The notes under the pieces are model-generated. The model ran no database searches. It was not told the DNA's origin and saw only the letters and a program-made list of their open reading frames with translations. DNA of 64,000 nt from Vibrio sp. NTOU-M3 (GTDB lineage: Bacteria; Pseudomonadota; Gammaproteobacteria; Enterobacterales; Vibrionaceae), in NCBI RefSeq assembly GCF_040869035.1, contig NZ_CP162100.1:2790001-2854000 (forward strand), in the 5' to 3' direction. Of this stretch, positions 23,850 to 34,134 are shown piece after piece; the first letter of the stretch is position 1, and each line of letters starts with the position of its first letter. Position numbers and translations under genes: made by a program.

Positions 23850-25712
23850 TTACAACACACTCTCATCAGTACTGCAAAACTGAACCTGATTTCGCCCCAT
23901 CGACTTAGAATCATAGAGGGCGATATCAGCGCATTTATAGCTTTTCGTACGATCCGATGAGAGTGTGGTATAACCAATACTGATCGTGACGGGAAGCTTC
24001 ATTTCTTGTTCAACCGCCTCTCGGAGCCGATTTAACGCCGCATCCGCCTCAACCAATGAGGTATTGGGCATAATAACAGCGAATTCCTCTCCCCCAATGC
24101 GAGCAAGAAAATCTGTTTCACGCAATGTGATTTTCAAAATATCCGCCACTAGCCGAATTACTCTATCCCCCTCATCATGCCCTTTCTGATCATTGATACG
24201 CTTAAAATGATCGATGTCTATCAGCCCTAAACATACAGGCTCCGAATCAGGATAGCGCTCAATACGCTTAGTGTGACAAGACAATTCGGCTTCAAATTTT
24301 CGTCGGTTCCAGAGTTGCGTTAGTTCATCTTTCTCACTCAACATTCTCAGTTGCTCTTCTAGTACTTTACGATCCGAAATGTCGACTAGTGAAGTAATGT
24401 AGTAACTGACTTTCCCTCTAGAGGAACAAACGCTTTGCACTCGCATAATAGCCGTTGCATCCTGGCCATTAGCCGTTGTAATTGATATTTCCCCTTCCCA
24501 GCTTTGCTCCTGAGAAAGCTGATCAAAAATAGCCAACAAATCGTTTGCTTGCTCTTCATTAAGGAGGCGTTGCAAAGCATTCTGAGACTCAATCTGTTCA
24601 GAAGTAAAACCCGTCAAGCGAACAAATTCATCATTAACCAACACAGCTCGATGAAGCTTGTCGGAGATCATCACAGCTGACATGCCGCTTAATGCCGCTC
24701 TAGCCAATTGACTTTCCACACTTCGCTTACGGTAATAAACAAAAGCGGATGAAGTTGGCAGCAGAAATACCAACCCCATGAGAAGCACCATACTTATCTG
24801 TTGGTAGAGATCATAATAATCTCTCGCCGCTCCGTTAAGTAACGTCTGCTTATCCAGCATGATCACTTGATGAAGCCGCAAAGTATCAGAAATAGTAATG
24901 GTGTTAAACGCCACGATAGTGCCATTAACCTGTCGCGAACCTGATTTTTGGCTCTGGATAAGTTGCCATAAGTCTTGAGACAAAGTTGGCAATGAAACAT
25001 TGGCTGCAGTGACACTGCCTTCTTGGTAAACCAATTGTTGGCGGATCAGAGGCAAGCCATTTTGGTCGTAGAGCCGAATATGGAAATTGTCTTCTATTGA
25101 TTGATTAAGGCGAGCAGATAAGTAACCGACATCGACACTCACGATGAGATAGCCTTCTTCTTTTCCAATCACATTCACAGGCTCAATCAAACGTATAACC
25201 GGCGCTGCATCCACTTGTTTCGCTGAAGAAGAAAGCCAGACACCGATGTTTTCATCAGTAAGTATTTGGGCAAATTTGAAATAAGGGCTCTGCGACTCAT
25301 CACGAAGAGCACCACGCGCAACGACTTGTTTACGACGATAGGAATAATCAATACGTGCGCGCTCTTGCCCTTCAGTATCAATGAACTGAATTTGACGATA
25401 CCATTTCTGGTAATGAGCAACTGAGGCCCAACTCTGTTCAACAATGATCCGGCGAGATTCACTTGGAAAGATGATGTAATCGTATAGAGCACTACTGTGA
25501 GATAATAGCTCAGCAATCGAGATAAACTGCCGTTGTAAGTTTTTTAACTCTCGTTCCGAAAAAGCCAATTGCTGCAAGGATTGCAGGCCAGCATTCTCTA
25601 TAGAGTCTTTCTTTATATTTAGGTATTTAGGATAGAAGTAAGCACTAACCAAGAGGAGAAAAGAGAGCGTAGTAATAACGAGATATGAAAAAATACTCTG
25701 ACGCCTTAGCAC
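23850..25712 (-). CDS. membrane diguanylate cyclase with periplasmic sensor and PAS domain, GTG start
   Basis: 620 residues: first membrane helix (about 8-26), a periplasmic Cache-like sensor region to about 300, second helix (SMVLLMGLVFLLPTSSAFVYY), a PAS domain (…MSAVMISDKLHRAVLVNDEFVRLTGF…), then a GGDEF domain with the active motif GGEEF, so it should make cyclic di-GMP. The inhibitory RxxD motif is not obvious at the usual site. The start codon is GTG, with AGGGAG eight bases upstream. The end lies 3 bp from the convergent GntR gene. Confidence 0.9.
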   Translation of the reverse strand: MLRRQSIFSYLVITTLSFLLLVSAYFYPKYLNIKKDSIENAGLQSLQQLAFSERELKNLQRQFISIAELLSHSSALYDYIIFPSESRRIIVEQSWASVAHYQKWYRQIQFIDTEGQERARIDYSYRRKQVVARGALRDESQSPYFKFAQILTDENIGVWLSSSAKQVDAAPVIRLIEPVNVIGKEEGYLIVSVDVGYLSARLNQSIEDNFHIRLYDQNGLPLIRQQLVYQEGSVTAANVSLPTLSQDLWQLIQSQKSGSRQVNGTIVAFNTITISDTLRLHQVIMLDKQTLLNGAARDYYDLYQQISMVLLMGLVFLLPTSSAFVYYRKRSVESQLARAALSGMSAVMISDKLHRAVLVNDEFVRLTGFTSEQIESQNALQRLLNEEQANDLLAIFDQLSQEQSWEGEISITTANGQDATAIMRVQSVCSSRGKVSYYITSLVDISDRKVLEEQLRMLSEKDELTQLWNRRKFEAELSCHTKRIERYPDSEPVCLGLIDIDHFKRINDQKGHDEGDRVIRLVADILKITLRETDFLARIGGEEFAVIMPNTSLVEADAALNRLREAVEQEMKLPVTISIGYTTLSSDRTKSYKCADIALYDSKSMGRNQVQFCSTDESVL

Positions 25713-25838
25713 TACACTAACTCCCTAATAGAATCAGGGATTATAGCACCATCTATAAATGACTAAAGTATAAATAGCAAAATCGCAGTGAGTTAAGTTT
25801 CAAACTGCGATCTTGATGCTTATTCATACCTAATGTTT

Positions 25839-26531
25839 TTAGTCTAACTTGTAGATCACATCTACTCGATCTCGAATCACAATTGTCGAATCTTGGTAAC
25901 TGTTGGACTCCATTTTCGCATCCATTGCCATTGAACGCATTAACATAGGCTGAGCACTTGGCATGTTGTAATCAACGCGCCAAACATCTCCAAGCTTCTT
26001 CTCAAAACCTTGGGCTAAGGATTTCGCTTTCATATTCGCATCTTTGATAGCAGACATGCGTGCTTGCTCTTGATACTTCGCCTGATCGCGTACTTTGAGC
26101 TGGATGTTGTCGACTTGATTAATGCCTTCATTCAAAGCCATGTCCAAGTACTTATTGAGCTTAGCTAAGTCGTCCACCTTAACGGTGACACTACGTGAAG
26201 CACGGTAGCCAACTAACTCTGGCTTACCTTTTTTAGGGTAATGATACTGAGGCGCGATATATAAGTTAGAGCTAGAGATGTTGTCATTCGCAATTCCCGA
26301 CTCTTTCAGGCGTGATAAAAAGCCCTCAACAACTTTATCAACCGCCTGCTTTGCTTGTTCCGCCGTCATTGTTGATTCTACAACTTTCACCGAGAATTCG
26401 GCCATGTCTGGGGTTGCCGTTACCTCACCATAACCCGTTGTCACTAAATGGGGAAAGTTGGGTGATTCAGCCATCACGTTCCAACTAACAATGCCGGATA
26501 ATACAACGGCAAGCATAGATGCAAATTTCAT
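25839..26531 (-). CDS. SIMPL-domain (DUF541) periplasmic protein
   Basis: 230 residues with a signal peptide (MKFASMLAVVLSGIVSWNVMA) and the SIMPL/DUF541 fold: VTTGYGEVTATPDMAEFSVKV at the front, YRASRSVTVKV in the middle, IKDANMKAKSLAQGF further on. E. coli YggE of this family is linked to oxidative-stress tolerance; the biochemical role is unknown. ATG at 26531 chosen for the signal peptide and an upstream AAGGTG. Confidence 0.88.
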   Translation of the reverse strand: MKFASMLAVVLSGIVSWNVMAESPNFPHLVTTGYGEVTATPDMAEFSVKVVESTMTAEQAKQAVDKVVEGFLSRLKESGIANDNISSSNLYIAPQYHYPKKGKPELVGYRASRSVTVKVDDLAKLNKYLDMALNEGINQVDNIQLKVRDQAKYQEQARMSAIKDANMKAKSLAQGFEKKLGDVWRVDYNMPSAQPMLMRSMAMDAKMESNSYQDSTIVIRDRVDVIYKLD

Positions 26532-26627
26532 TACTATCACCTTATACAATTCACTTAGTTACATAATAGGCCTGCTCTGTCGCTTGACTAGCCATAGGTT
26601 GGCAAACTAACACAATTTTGACTGAGT

Positions 26628-27524
26628 TTACTTTGCCATGGTCGCACGCGCATAACTCAAAATAGCATCTGTGATCTCAGATAAAATACCAGTTTCTAAC
26701 TGCCAGTGATGCCAATACATTTTATGCGAGATACAGTAATCTGGGGCGATATTGACCAATTCGCCACCTTCAAGCTCACTACGGATCTGTATTTCCGGGA
26801 TTAAACAGTAAGCCAATCCCGCGACGGCCAATTTTACAAATGCCTCAGAACTCCCCACAGTGTGGTTGATGACACTATTTCTTTGAATGCCAAAACGTTC
26901 GTGGAGAAATTGGGTGTGCATGAGATCATACTGATCAAACGATACCGCAGGCGCACGTTTGACTGCCTCTCTATTCATGCCATTAGGAAAGTAATGTTCG
27001 ACAAAACTCGGACTAGCAACACAAACGTAATTCATGGTTCCCAAATATTCTGCATCACAACCGGAGAAAGGCGTTGCTTGCAAACTAATTGCTCCCGCAA
27101 CTTCACCTCTTTTTAGCTTATCGATAGTACGATTTTCGTCATAGACCTTTAATGCAATCTCTATTTGATGATGTTGCAGCACAGGTTCGAGTGCAGGCAA
27201 CAACCACGTAGCTAAGCTGTCGGCATTTGTTGCAATTGAAACCTGCACAGGCTTTGTTGTAGCTAAATTGCTTAACTCTGGCAGGAGCTCATATTCTAAC
27301 AATTTGATCTGACGATATAAGCCAAGTAATTTCTTTCCAATGTGTGTCGGTTGCGGAGGCTGCTCTCGCACTAAAACAGGCTGAGCTAAAAATTTCTCTA
27401 ATTGCTTGATCCGTTGAGAGATAGCCGATTGCGACACGAACAATGCTTCCGCACCACGCTCAAATCCACCTTGTTCAACAACCGCATCAAGTGCTTCTAT
27501 CCACTTGTAATCTAATCCTCTCAT
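26628..27524 (-). CDS. argP: LysR-family regulator ArgP (IciA)
   Basis: 298-residue LysR-type regulator with N-terminal helix-turn-helix ([23 protein letters not shown]) and the ArgP-like opening [24 protein letters not shown]. ArgP activates the arginine exporter gene argO in response to arginine and lysine. argO lies divergently 114 bp away, which supports the name. Two ATGs are adjacent (27527 and 27524); the second is better spaced from GGAG. Confidence 0.93.
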   Translation of the reverse strand: MRGLDYKWIEALDAVVEQGGFERGAEALFVSQSAISQRIKQLEKFLAQPVLVREQPPQPTHIGKKLLGLYRQIKLLEYELLPELSNLATTKPVQVSIATNADSLATWLLPALEPVLQHHQIEIALKVYDENRTIDKLKRGEVAGAISLQATPFSGCDAEYLGTMNYVCVASPSFVEHYFPNGMNREAVKRAPAVSFDQYDLMHTQFLHERFGIQRNSVINHTVGSSEAFVKLAVAGLAYCLIPEIQIRSELEGGELVNIAPDYCISHKMYWHHWQLETGILSEITDAILSYARATMAK

Positions 27525-27638
27525 CATCCACTCCAGTGCATTAAAATATCTTATATAGCATAAATATCATTAATTATACTTATCAAGAATTTCTCATTAT
27601 CTTGATGCAAATAGTCATGACATTGAGGAAAAAGCAGC

Positions 27639-28259
27639 ATGAGTTGGTGGGTTTTATTACAAGGATTTGGCTTAGGTGCCAGTATGATCGTTCCAATTGG
27701 AGCACAAAATGCCTACGTGCTTAATCAGGGGATCAAACGAAACCACCACCTGACAACAGCAACGGTTTGTAGTGTCCTTGATGTACTCTTTATTTCTCTT
27801 GGGGTGTTCGGGGGCGGAGCACTTTTATCTCAAAATGAAACCCTGCTGACCTCTGTCACTATCGGTGGTATTGCATTTCTTAGTGGTTATGGCGTACTGT
27901 CATTTTATAGTGCACTTCAACCACACACTAATTCAGAACAACACAACACCGATAGCGTTAAAGGACGTAAGGTTGTCATACTGGGTGCATTAGCGGTCAC
28001 CGTATTAAACCCACATCTTTATTTAGATACTGTCGTGATCCTTGGCTCTATTGGAGGGCAATACCAAGGTGCTGATCGTATTGCTTTTGCGATAGGCACA
28101 ATCATGGCATCTTTTGTGTGGTTTTATACCTTATCTATTGGTGCCGCTAAACTCGCTCCTAAGCTGTCTCAACCTATCGTAAAGAAAACCATCGACATTG
28201 CTGTTGGTATTATGATGTTTATCATCGCCACAATGTTAATCACACAGTTGTTTCACTAG
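27639..28259 (+). CDS. argO: arginine exporter ArgO (LysE family)
   Basis: 206-residue inner-membrane exporter with about six hydrophobic segments and the LysE-family signature (GLGASMIVPIGAQNAYVLNQG). It exports arginine when intracellular levels are high. The divergent argP supplies its activator; the 111 bp between them must hold the ArgP site. AGGA precedes the ATG. The next gene starts 13 bp downstream and may be cotranscribed. Confidence 0.95.
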   Translation: MSWWVLLQGFGLGASMIVPIGAQNAYVLNQGIKRNHHLTTATVCSVLDVLFISLGVFGGGALLSQNETLLTSVTIGGIAFLSGYGVLSFYSALQPHTNSEQHNTDSVKGRKVVILGALAVTVLNPHLYLDTVVILGSIGGQYQGADRIAFAIGTIMASFVWFYTLSIGAAKLAPKLSQPIVKKTIDIAVGIMMFIIATMLITQLFH

Positions 28260-28272
28260 TTCAGGAAAACAC

Positions 28273-28755
28273 ATGGAAAAGGTTAATGACATATACCAAT
28301 TCAACCTGAAATTACTACGAGGTATTGGTATCGAATTTAAAGAATGGCGACACGAACCAATTCTTGACTTCGCCACTGATGAACGAGTGGCTACACAATT
28401 GGGATGGACGGGAACGCACAGTAAAAGCTTATTTCTTAAGTTGAAAGGAAGTGGTTATGCATTGTTTCTCACGGATAAAGATTCTCGCTTAGCAAGTAAA
28501 ACCATTAAACAACTTCTTGGTAAGAAGCCTGAGATATGTGGGAACAACGAAATGACAGAGGTTATCGGTTGCTTACCTGGCGCAGTGTGTCCTTTTGGGC
28601 TACCTGAAGAGATCCCACTTATTGTCGATAAACGCTTGTACCAGCACAGAGAGCTGCTTTACACGCCTGGAGATCCCCAAGCAACAATTGGAATATCAGG
28701 AACCGCACTACAACAAATCTTAACTCGGCTCACCAACCCTATCTTTGAGATATAA
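28273..28755 (+). CDS. YbaK/EbsC-type aminoacyl-tRNA editing-domain protein
   Basis: 160-residue single-domain protein of the INS/YbaK superfamily, free-standing relatives of the prolyl-tRNA synthetase editing domain that deacylate mischarged tRNA. The conserved stretch TEVIGCLPGAVCPFGL and the KSLFLKLKG strand support the fold. It looks closer to YeaK/ProX-like members than to YbaK itself, so I give no symbol and no substrate. Confidence 0.82.
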   Translation: MEKVNDIYQFNLKLLRGIGIEFKEWRHEPILDFATDERVATQLGWTGTHSKSLFLKLKGSGYALFLTDKDSRLASKTIKQLLGKKPEICGNNEMTEVIGCLPGAVCPFGLPEEIPLIVDKRLYQHRELLYTPGDPQATIGISGTALQQILTRLTNPIFEI

Positions 28756-28786
28756 AAAAGCGAGGCTCTTGGCCTCGCTTTTCTTT
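28754..28786. terminator. bidirectional terminator between ybaK-like gene and mscS
   Basis: AAAGCGAGGC / GCCTCGCTTT with loop TCTTG, flanked by As and Ts on the two sides, between convergent genes. Confidence 0.88.
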
Positions 28787-28799
28787 TTACTCTACCTAA

Positions 28800-29663
28800 T
28801 TAAGCTTCAACTTTATTTAGGTGAACATCCATTTGTGGGAATGGGATTTCGATACCTGCTGCATCAAGCGCTTCTTTGATCGCTTGAGTTGAATCGAAGT
28901 AAACATCCCAGTAATCCGCTGTTTTACACCAAGGGCGCACAACAAAGTTTACAGAAGAGTCTGCCAGTGCCAGTACGCCGATTTGGATACCAGGCTCTTG
29001 CAAAATACGAGTATCTTTCTCTAGCGCTTCACGAATTACTTCTTTAGTTTGCTTAAGATCAGCACCGTAAGAAACACCAATCACTAGATCAACACGACGA
29101 GTCTCATGGCGAGAATAGTTAGTAATTGGGCCACCAATAACGGAAGCGTTAGGCACAACTACCATTTTGTTATCTGGTGTTTTTAGAATCGTTTGAAAAA
29201 TTTGGATTGCATCAACAGAACCTGCGACGCCACCAATTTCAACATAGTCGCCAGACTTAAACGGACGGAAAGCAACGATTAGCACGCCCGCTGCAAAGTT
29301 AGATAGTGAGCCTTGTAGCGCAAGACCAACTGCTAAACCTGCCGCACCGATTACAGCAACAACAGATGCAGTTTGAACACCCACACGGCCTAGTGCCGCG
29401 ATAAGTACGATAACAAATAGAAGATAGCGAACTAAACCATGAATAAACTCAACAACGGCTTTGTCCATTTTTTTCTTTTCAAGCATTTTTGAAACGCTAT
29501 TCGCTACCATCTTCACAATGATGTTACCGATAAACAGAATAACAATTGCTGAGATGATATTTACACCGTACTGAATAAGTAGATCTGAATTGTTGGTAAG
29601 CCAAGTTTCTGCTTTAGCTAGACCATCAACTAATGTGGTATCCACACCAGATTCTGCTGCCAT
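28800..29663 (-). CDS. mscS: small-conductance mechanosensitive channel MscS
   Basis: 287 residues (E. coli 286). Three membrane helices; the third is the Gly/Ala-rich pore helix (VVAVIGAAGLAVGLALQGSLSNFAAGVLI) that opens under membrane tension to release solutes on osmotic downshock. The cytoplasmic beta domain follows (FKSGDYVEIGGVAGSVDAI…). ATG at 29663 chosen because GAGG lies nine bases upstream and homologues start there. Confidence 0.95.
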   Translation of the reverse strand: MAAESGVDTTLVDGLAKAETWLTNNSDLLIQYGVNIISAIVILFIGNIIVKMVANSVSKMLEKKKMDKAVVEFIHGLVRYLLFVIVLIAALGRVGVQTASVVAVIGAAGLAVGLALQGSLSNFAAGVLIVAFRPFKSGDYVEIGGVAGSVDAIQIFQTILKTPDNKMVVVPNASVIGGPITNYSRHETRRVDLVIGVSYGADLKQTKEVIREALEKDTRILQEPGIQIGVLALADSSVNFVVRPWCKTADYWDVYFDSTQAIKEALDAAGIEIPFPQMDVHLNKVEA

Positions 29664-29944
29664 AATTAGTATCCTCAAATATAAACGATTCTATGAATCA
29701 AAATGCATTTTCTGCCTGATTTAGGCTTACTGCCTTATTGGTTTTCTGAACATACGCCAGTTTTTTGGCACAATATCTTATTTTACATAATTTGCAAAGT
29801 CAGAATTTCGCAAACTATATAAAACAAATAGTTAGCTTCAGAAGCGAAAAAAATCGTTACAAGATTACGCAAAGTCCTTACATTTCGCTAGCGTTTTCTG
29901 CGCATTCGTGGGTATGTCTGAATTTCTAAACAGACTCTAGATAC
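29664..29944. other. intergenic region upstream of mscS
   Basis: No gene seen on either strand. It should hold the mscS promoter; I cannot single out -10/-35 boxes with confidence. Confidence 0.4.
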
Positions 29945-29945
29945 A

Positions 29946-29974
29946 AAAAAACCCGCTCCTAAGAGCGGGTTTTT
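29946..29974 (-). terminator. fba terminator
   Basis: AAAAACCCGCTC / GAGCGGGTTTTT with a CTAA loop, 20 bp beyond the fba stop. Confidence 0.92.
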
Positions 29975-29993
29975 AAAACTCAATTCAGACGAA

Positions 29994-31070
29994 TTATAGT
30001 ACGTCGATTGCGTTAAGGTCAGCAAATGCTTGCTCAAGACGAGTAACCATTGAAGACTGAGCAGCACGTAGCCATACGCGTGGATCGTAGTACTTCTTGT
30101 TTGGTGCATCTTCACCAGTTGGGTTACCGATTTGACCTTGTAGGTAATCGTGGTTTTCAGCTTCGAACTGACGGATACCGTCCCAAGTTGCCCACTGTGT
30201 ATCTGTATCGATGTTCATCTTGATAACACCGTAGCCGATAGACTCACGGATTTCTTCAAGGCTAGAACCAGAACCGCCGTGGAAAACGAAGTTTAGAGCG
30301 TTTGGTGCAATACCAAATTTCTCTGCACAGTAAGCTTGAGAGTCACGTAGGATTGTTGGAGTCAGAACAACGTTACCTGGCTTGTATACACCGTGTACGT
30401 TACCGAAAGAAGCTGCGATAGTGAAACGTGGGCTGATAGCGTTTAGTTTCTCGTAAGCGTACGCAACGTCTTCTGGAGAAGTGTAAAGCTCAGATGCGTC
30501 CATATCAGAGTTATCTACGCCATCTTCTTCACCACCAGTACAACCTAGTTCGATTTCTAGAGTCATGTTCATTTTAGCCATGCGCTCTAGGTACTTAGCA
30601 GAAATTTCGATGTTCTCTTCTAGAGACTCTTCAGAAAGATCGATCATGTGAGAAGAGAATAGTGGCTTACCAGTTTGCGCGAAGAACTCTTCGCCAGCGT
30701 CTAGTAGACCGTCAATCCATGGTAGAAGTTTCTTAGCAGCGTGGTCTGTGTGTAGGATTACAGGCACACCGTAAGCTTCAGCTACAGCGTGAACGTATTT
30801 AGCACCAGCTACAGCACCAAGGATTTGATTTTCTTGACCTTCAAGTTTTAGACCTTTACCAGCGAAGAAAGCAGCACCGCCGTTAGAGAACTGAACGATA
30901 ACTGGCGCTTTAACTTTTGCAGCTGCTTCAAGTACTGCGTTTACTGAATCAGTACCTACACAGTTTACTGCTGGAAGTGCAAATTTGTTCTCTTTTGCTA
31001 CTTCAAATACTTTCTGTACGTCGTCGCCAGAGATAACACCTGGTTTTACGAAATCGAAGATCTTAGACAT
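29994..31070 (-). CDS. fba: class II fructose-bisphosphate aldolase
   Basis: 358-residue zinc-dependent aldolase (fructose-1,6-bisphosphate to dihydroxyacetone phosphate + glyceraldehyde-3-phosphate). Zinc-ligand motif VILHTDHAAKK, ELGCTGGEED loop and NFVFHGGSGSS are all present. Last gene of epd-pgk-fba, but separated from pgk by a terminator and a palindrome, so it also has its own promoter or depends on read-through. Strong codon bias. Confidence 0.98.
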   Translation of the reverse strand: MSKIFDFVKPGVISGDDVQKVFEVAKENKFALPAVNCVGTDSVNAVLEAAAKVKAPVIVQFSNGGAAFFAGKGLKLEGQENQILGAVAGAKYVHAVAEAYGVPVILHTDHAAKKLLPWIDGLLDAGEEFFAQTGKPLFSSHMIDLSEESLEENIEISAKYLERMAKMNMTLEIELGCTGGEEDGVDNSDMDASELYTSPEDVAYAYEKLNAISPRFTIAASFGNVHGVYKPGNVVLTPTILRDSQAYCAEKFGIAPNALNFVFHGGSGSSLEEIRESIGYGVIKMNIDTDTQWATWDGIRQFEAENHDYLQGQIGNPTGEDAPNKKYYDPRVWLRAAQSSMVTRLEQAFADLNAIDVL

Positions 31071-31128
31071 GGATTTAATCCTATTTATCTGTCGTTTTAA
31101 AAATAAAACTTGTTAAGTTTAAATTCTT

Positions 31129-31140
31129 GCAAACGTTTGC
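31129..31140. promoter_or_regulatory. 12-bp palindrome upstream of fba
   Basis: GCAAACGTTTGC is perfectly palindromic and matches the core of LacI/GalR-family sites such as the PurR box. It lies 59 bp upstream of the fba start. Confidence 0.45.
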
Positions 31141-31189
31141 TCACAACTCGCGCTATTCTAGCAAAAAAGTGTGATGTGCAGCAAACAAG

Positions 31190-31217
31190 AAAGCGGGAGA
31201 TTAACTCTCCCGCTTTC
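31190..31217 (-). terminator. pgk terminator
   Basis: AAAGCGGGAGA / TCTCCCGCTTT with a 5-base loop, directly after the pgk stop. Confidence 0.88.
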
Positions 31218-31223
31218 ACTTAA

Positions 31224-32384
31224 TTACTTAGCGCGCTCTTCAAGCATTGCTACCGCAGGAAGTACTTTACCTTCAACGAACTCAAGGAATGCACCACCAC
31301 CAGTAGAGATGTAAGATACGTCAGCTTTGATACCGAACTTGTCGATAGCTGCTAGCGTGTCACCACCACCTGCAACAGAGAAACCTGCAGACTCAGCGAT
31401 TGCTTTAGAGATACCTGCAGTACCTGCTTCGAAATTCTTGAATTCGAATACGCCTACAGGGCCGTTCCAAAGGATAGTTTTTGCGTTAGCGATGATTTCA
31501 GCTAGTGCTGCAGTTGATTCTGGACCTAGGTCGAAAATCATGTCGTCATCAGCAACTTCAGATACGTGCTTGATTTCAGCTTCTGCGTTCTCATCGAAAG
31601 CTTTTGCACATGCAACGTCAGTCGCAACTGGAATTGCACACTCTTTCATTAGCTTCTGAGCAGTTTCAACTAGGTCTGCTTCGTATAGAGACTTACCTAC
31701 ATTGTGGCCTTCAGCTGCGATGAAGGTGTTTGCGATACCACCACCAACAACCAGTTGGTCAGCAACTTTAGATAGAGACTCAAGAACTGTTAGTTTAGTA
31801 GAAACTTTAGAACCACCAACGATAGCAACTAGTGGACGCTCTGGGTTATCCATTGCTTTACCTAGTGCTTCAAGTTCAGCAGCTAGTAGAGGACCAGCAC
31901 ACGCAACAGGTGCGTTCATGCCAACACCGTGAGTAGATGCTTGAGCACGGTGAGCCGTACCGAATGCATCCATTACGAAGATGTCACATAGTGCAGCGTA
32001 CTTCTTAGATAGCTCTTCTTCGTTCTTCTTCTCGCCTTTGTTAAAGCGAACGTTTTCAAGAACAACAAGCTCACCTGCGTTTAGCTCTAGGCCATCTAGG
32101 TAATCTTTCGCTAGTTTAACTTCGCAATCTAGTGCGTCGTTTAGGTAGTTAACTACAGGTTGTAGAGAGAACTCTTCTGCGTATTCACCTTCAGTTGGAC
32201 GACCTAGGTGAGAAGTAACCATAACTTTAGCGCCTGCTTCTAGACAGTGCTTGATCGTTGGTAGAGATGCTAGGATACGTGCATCAGAAGTCACTTTGCC
32301 TTCTTTTACTGGTACGTTTAGGTCCGCACGGATAAATACACGTTTACCTGCTAGTTCCAGGTCAGTCATCTTGATTACAGACAT
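31224..32384 (-). CDS. pgk: phosphoglycerate kinase
   Basis: 386-residue glycolytic kinase (1,3-bisphosphoglycerate + ADP to 3-phosphoglycerate + ATP). Signature [17 protein letters not shown] near the front, substrate loops [12 protein letters not shown], and the C-terminal GGGDTLAAI nucleotide site. ATG at 32384 chosen for GAGG upstream and family start MSVIKMTDL; the frame runs a little further to 32399. Middle gene of epd-pgk-fba. Confidence 0.98.
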   Translation of the reverse strand: MSVIKMTDLELAGKRVFIRADLNVPVKEGKVTSDARILASLPTIKHCLEAGAKVMVTSHLGRPTEGEYAEEFSLQPVVNYLNDALDCEVKLAKDYLDGLELNAGELVVLENVRFNKGEKKNEEELSKKYAALCDIFVMDAFGTAHRAQASTHGVGMNAPVACAGPLLAAELEALGKAMDNPERPLVAIVGGSKVSTKLTVLESLSKVADQLVVGGGIANTFIAAEGHNVGKSLYEADLVETAQKLMKECAIPVATDVACAKAFDENAEAEIKHVSEVADDDMIFDLGPESTAALAEIIANAKTILWNGPVGVFEFKNFEAGTAGISKAIAESAGFSVAGGGDTLAAIDKFGIKADVSYISTGGGAFLEFVEGKVLPAVAMLEERAK

Positions 32385-32537
32385 GATGTGTCCTCTCAAA
32401 TATTCAATAAGTAAAGTTTTTCAGTAGCCCGGCAACCCTGCCAGACCTATAAATTCTTCAAACTGGTTTTGATATGGAGTCGCTGATTATTTATTTCAAG
32501 TATAAAAATAAATATTTCTCCATCGCTGCGTTACGAC

Positions 32538-33563
32538 TTATTTTGCAGCTTGCATTGCGAGCGCCGTATCCAGCATGCGGTTCGCAAAGCCCCATTCGTT
32601 GTCACACCAAACAAGCATTTTAACTAAGTGCCCGTTACTCACTCGTGTCTGTGTACCATCGACAATCGCGCTATGGGGATCGTGATTAAAGTCGATAGAA
32701 ACGAGCGGCGCTTCAGTATAGTCAACAATGCCCTGTAATGTACACTGAGATGCGTTAACAATGGTTTGATTTACGTCATTAACTTTCACATTTGTATTAA
32801 TTGTGACACTTAAATCCATCGCTGTGACGTTAACAGTCGGCACTCGTACTGAAATTGCCTCAAATTTGTTAGAAAATTTCGGGAAGATTCTTTCAATACC
32901 CTTATGCAACTTCGTGTCTACGGGAATAATCGACTGACTGGCTGCACGCGTCCGTCTAAGGTCGCTATGATACGCATCGATCACTTGCTGATCATTCATC
33001 GAAGAGTGGATTGTTGTGATAGTCCCAGATTCGATACCAAACGCATCATCAAGTGCTTTGATTATCGGGACAATACAGTTGGTAGTGCATGAGCCGTTTG
33101 ACACAACACGGTGTTCATTTTTCAAGGTGTCATGGTTAACACCATAGATAATGGTGTTATCAAGATCATTCGCACCAGGGTGTGAGAACAGCACTTTCTT
33201 TGCACCGGCATCAATGTGTTCTTGCCCATCAGCTTGAGAACCATATACACCAGTGCAATCAAGCACTAAATCAACATCTAAATCACGCCATGGCAGTAAA
33301 TTAATTTCGGCTAAGTGCAGAATTCGAATTGAATCAAACTCACCGCTTTCGTGGTGTACGTAGATATGCTCTTGATCATTGGAGATCTTCTTGCCAAATC
33401 GTCCATGACTGGTGTCATATTGTAATAAGTGTGCCATTGCATCTGGCTGCGCTAGTTCATTGACTGCAACAACCTTAATTTGCTGATGCTTACCACTTTC
33501 GTAAACTGCTCGGAGAACATTGCGACCAATACGTCCAAATCCGTTGATTGCAACTTTTAGCAT
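32538..33563 (-). CDS. epd: D-erythrose-4-phosphate dehydrogenase
   Basis: 341-residue GapA-like NAD-dependent dehydrogenase: Rossmann opening [12 protein letters not shown], catalytic C159 in SNGSCTTNC. Position ahead of pgk-fba and text such as [11 protein letters not shown] favour Epd (erythrose-4-phosphate to 4-phosphoerythronate, first step to pyridoxal phosphate) over glyceraldehyde-3-phosphate dehydrogenase. The spacing to pgk is 153 bp. Confidence 0.92.
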   Translation of the reverse strand: MLKVAINGFGRIGRNVLRAVYESGKHQQIKVVAVNELAQPDAMAHLLQYDTSHGRFGKKISNDQEHIYVHHESGEFDSIRILHLAEINLLPWRDLDVDLVLDCTGVYGSQADGQEHIDAGAKKVLFSHPGANDLDNTIIYGVNHDTLKNEHRVVSNGSCTTNCIVPIIKALDDAFGIESGTITTIHSSMNDQQVIDAYHSDLRRTRAASQSIIPVDTKLHKGIERIFPKFSNKFEAISVRVPTVNVTAMDLSVTINTNVKVNDVNQTIVNASQCTLQGIVDYTEAPLVSIDFNHDPHSAIVDGTQTRVSNGHLVKMLVWCDNEWGFANRMLDTALAMQAAK

Positions 33564-33764
33564 GATTCCATCGCCTTACATGATTTTCGTGTCACAAATA
33601 CTACCCGATAGCTGACCAAATCGCATCCAGTTAGTGATCTCTCCCCAATTTATAAATTCACACCATTAATAATTAATGAAAAATCAATGCATAATAACAA
33701 TGTAGTGAGTGTGTTTCTTGTTGGCTGTTTATCTCATTAGTTTTATCAACCAAAGGAAATGACC

Positions 33765-34001
33765 ATGTCTGGATTCCCAGCGACTCACTTTTGTAAACAA
33801 TGCAATCAAGAAACGCCTCATAGTGAAGTGCTTGTAAGAAAGACCAGCAGCTACGACACGGATACTTCTCTTTTAGGTAGAATCAAATTAATGGCTCATA
33901 CCTTTATTAATGGCGGCCACTACTATGACATGGACAGATACGTCACCTGTAAAGTGTGTGGTCACAAAGAGAAAGAAAACTGGGGCAATGAGTTTGAGTA
34001 A
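33765..34001 (+). CDS. small two-CxxC zinc-ribbon-like protein of unknown function
   Basis: 78 residues with CKQC near the N-terminus (THFCKQCNQET) and CKVC near the C-terminus (YVTCKVCGHKEKENWG), so probably one zinc ribbon split by a helix. No family name comes to mind. AAGGAA sits well for the ATG at 33765 rather than 33759. A strong terminator follows at 34030. Confidence 0.75.
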   Translation: MSGFPATHFCKQCNQETPHSEVLVRKTSSYDTDTSLLGRIKLMAHTFINGGHYYDMDRYVTCKVCGHKEKENWGNEFE

Positions 34002-34029
34002 TCACCGGTTACTCTCTGCTTGAAGGCAC

Positions 34030-34059
34030 AAAAAACCGAGCCACTTGGCTCGGTTTTTT
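34030..34059. terminator. bidirectional terminator between the zinc-ribbon gene and tkt
   Basis: AAAAAACCGAGCC / GGCTCGGTTTTTT with an ACTT loop, between convergent genes. Confidence 0.92.
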
Positions 34060-34134
34060 CATTTCCTAATTCTCAAAATAATTGGAGTTACAGCTACGCA
34101 GTTAACAACGCTGCAGCTTCAAGTATGAAGAGTA

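Noticed and set aside
28273..28755. Assigning YbaK (Cys-tRNA-Pro deacylase)
   Set aside because: The sequence looks nearer to other INS-superfamily members, so only the superfamily is claimed.
32538..33563. GapA (glyceraldehyde-3-phosphate dehydrogenase)
   Set aside because: Related in sequence, but the place before pgk-fba and the divergent text favour Epd.
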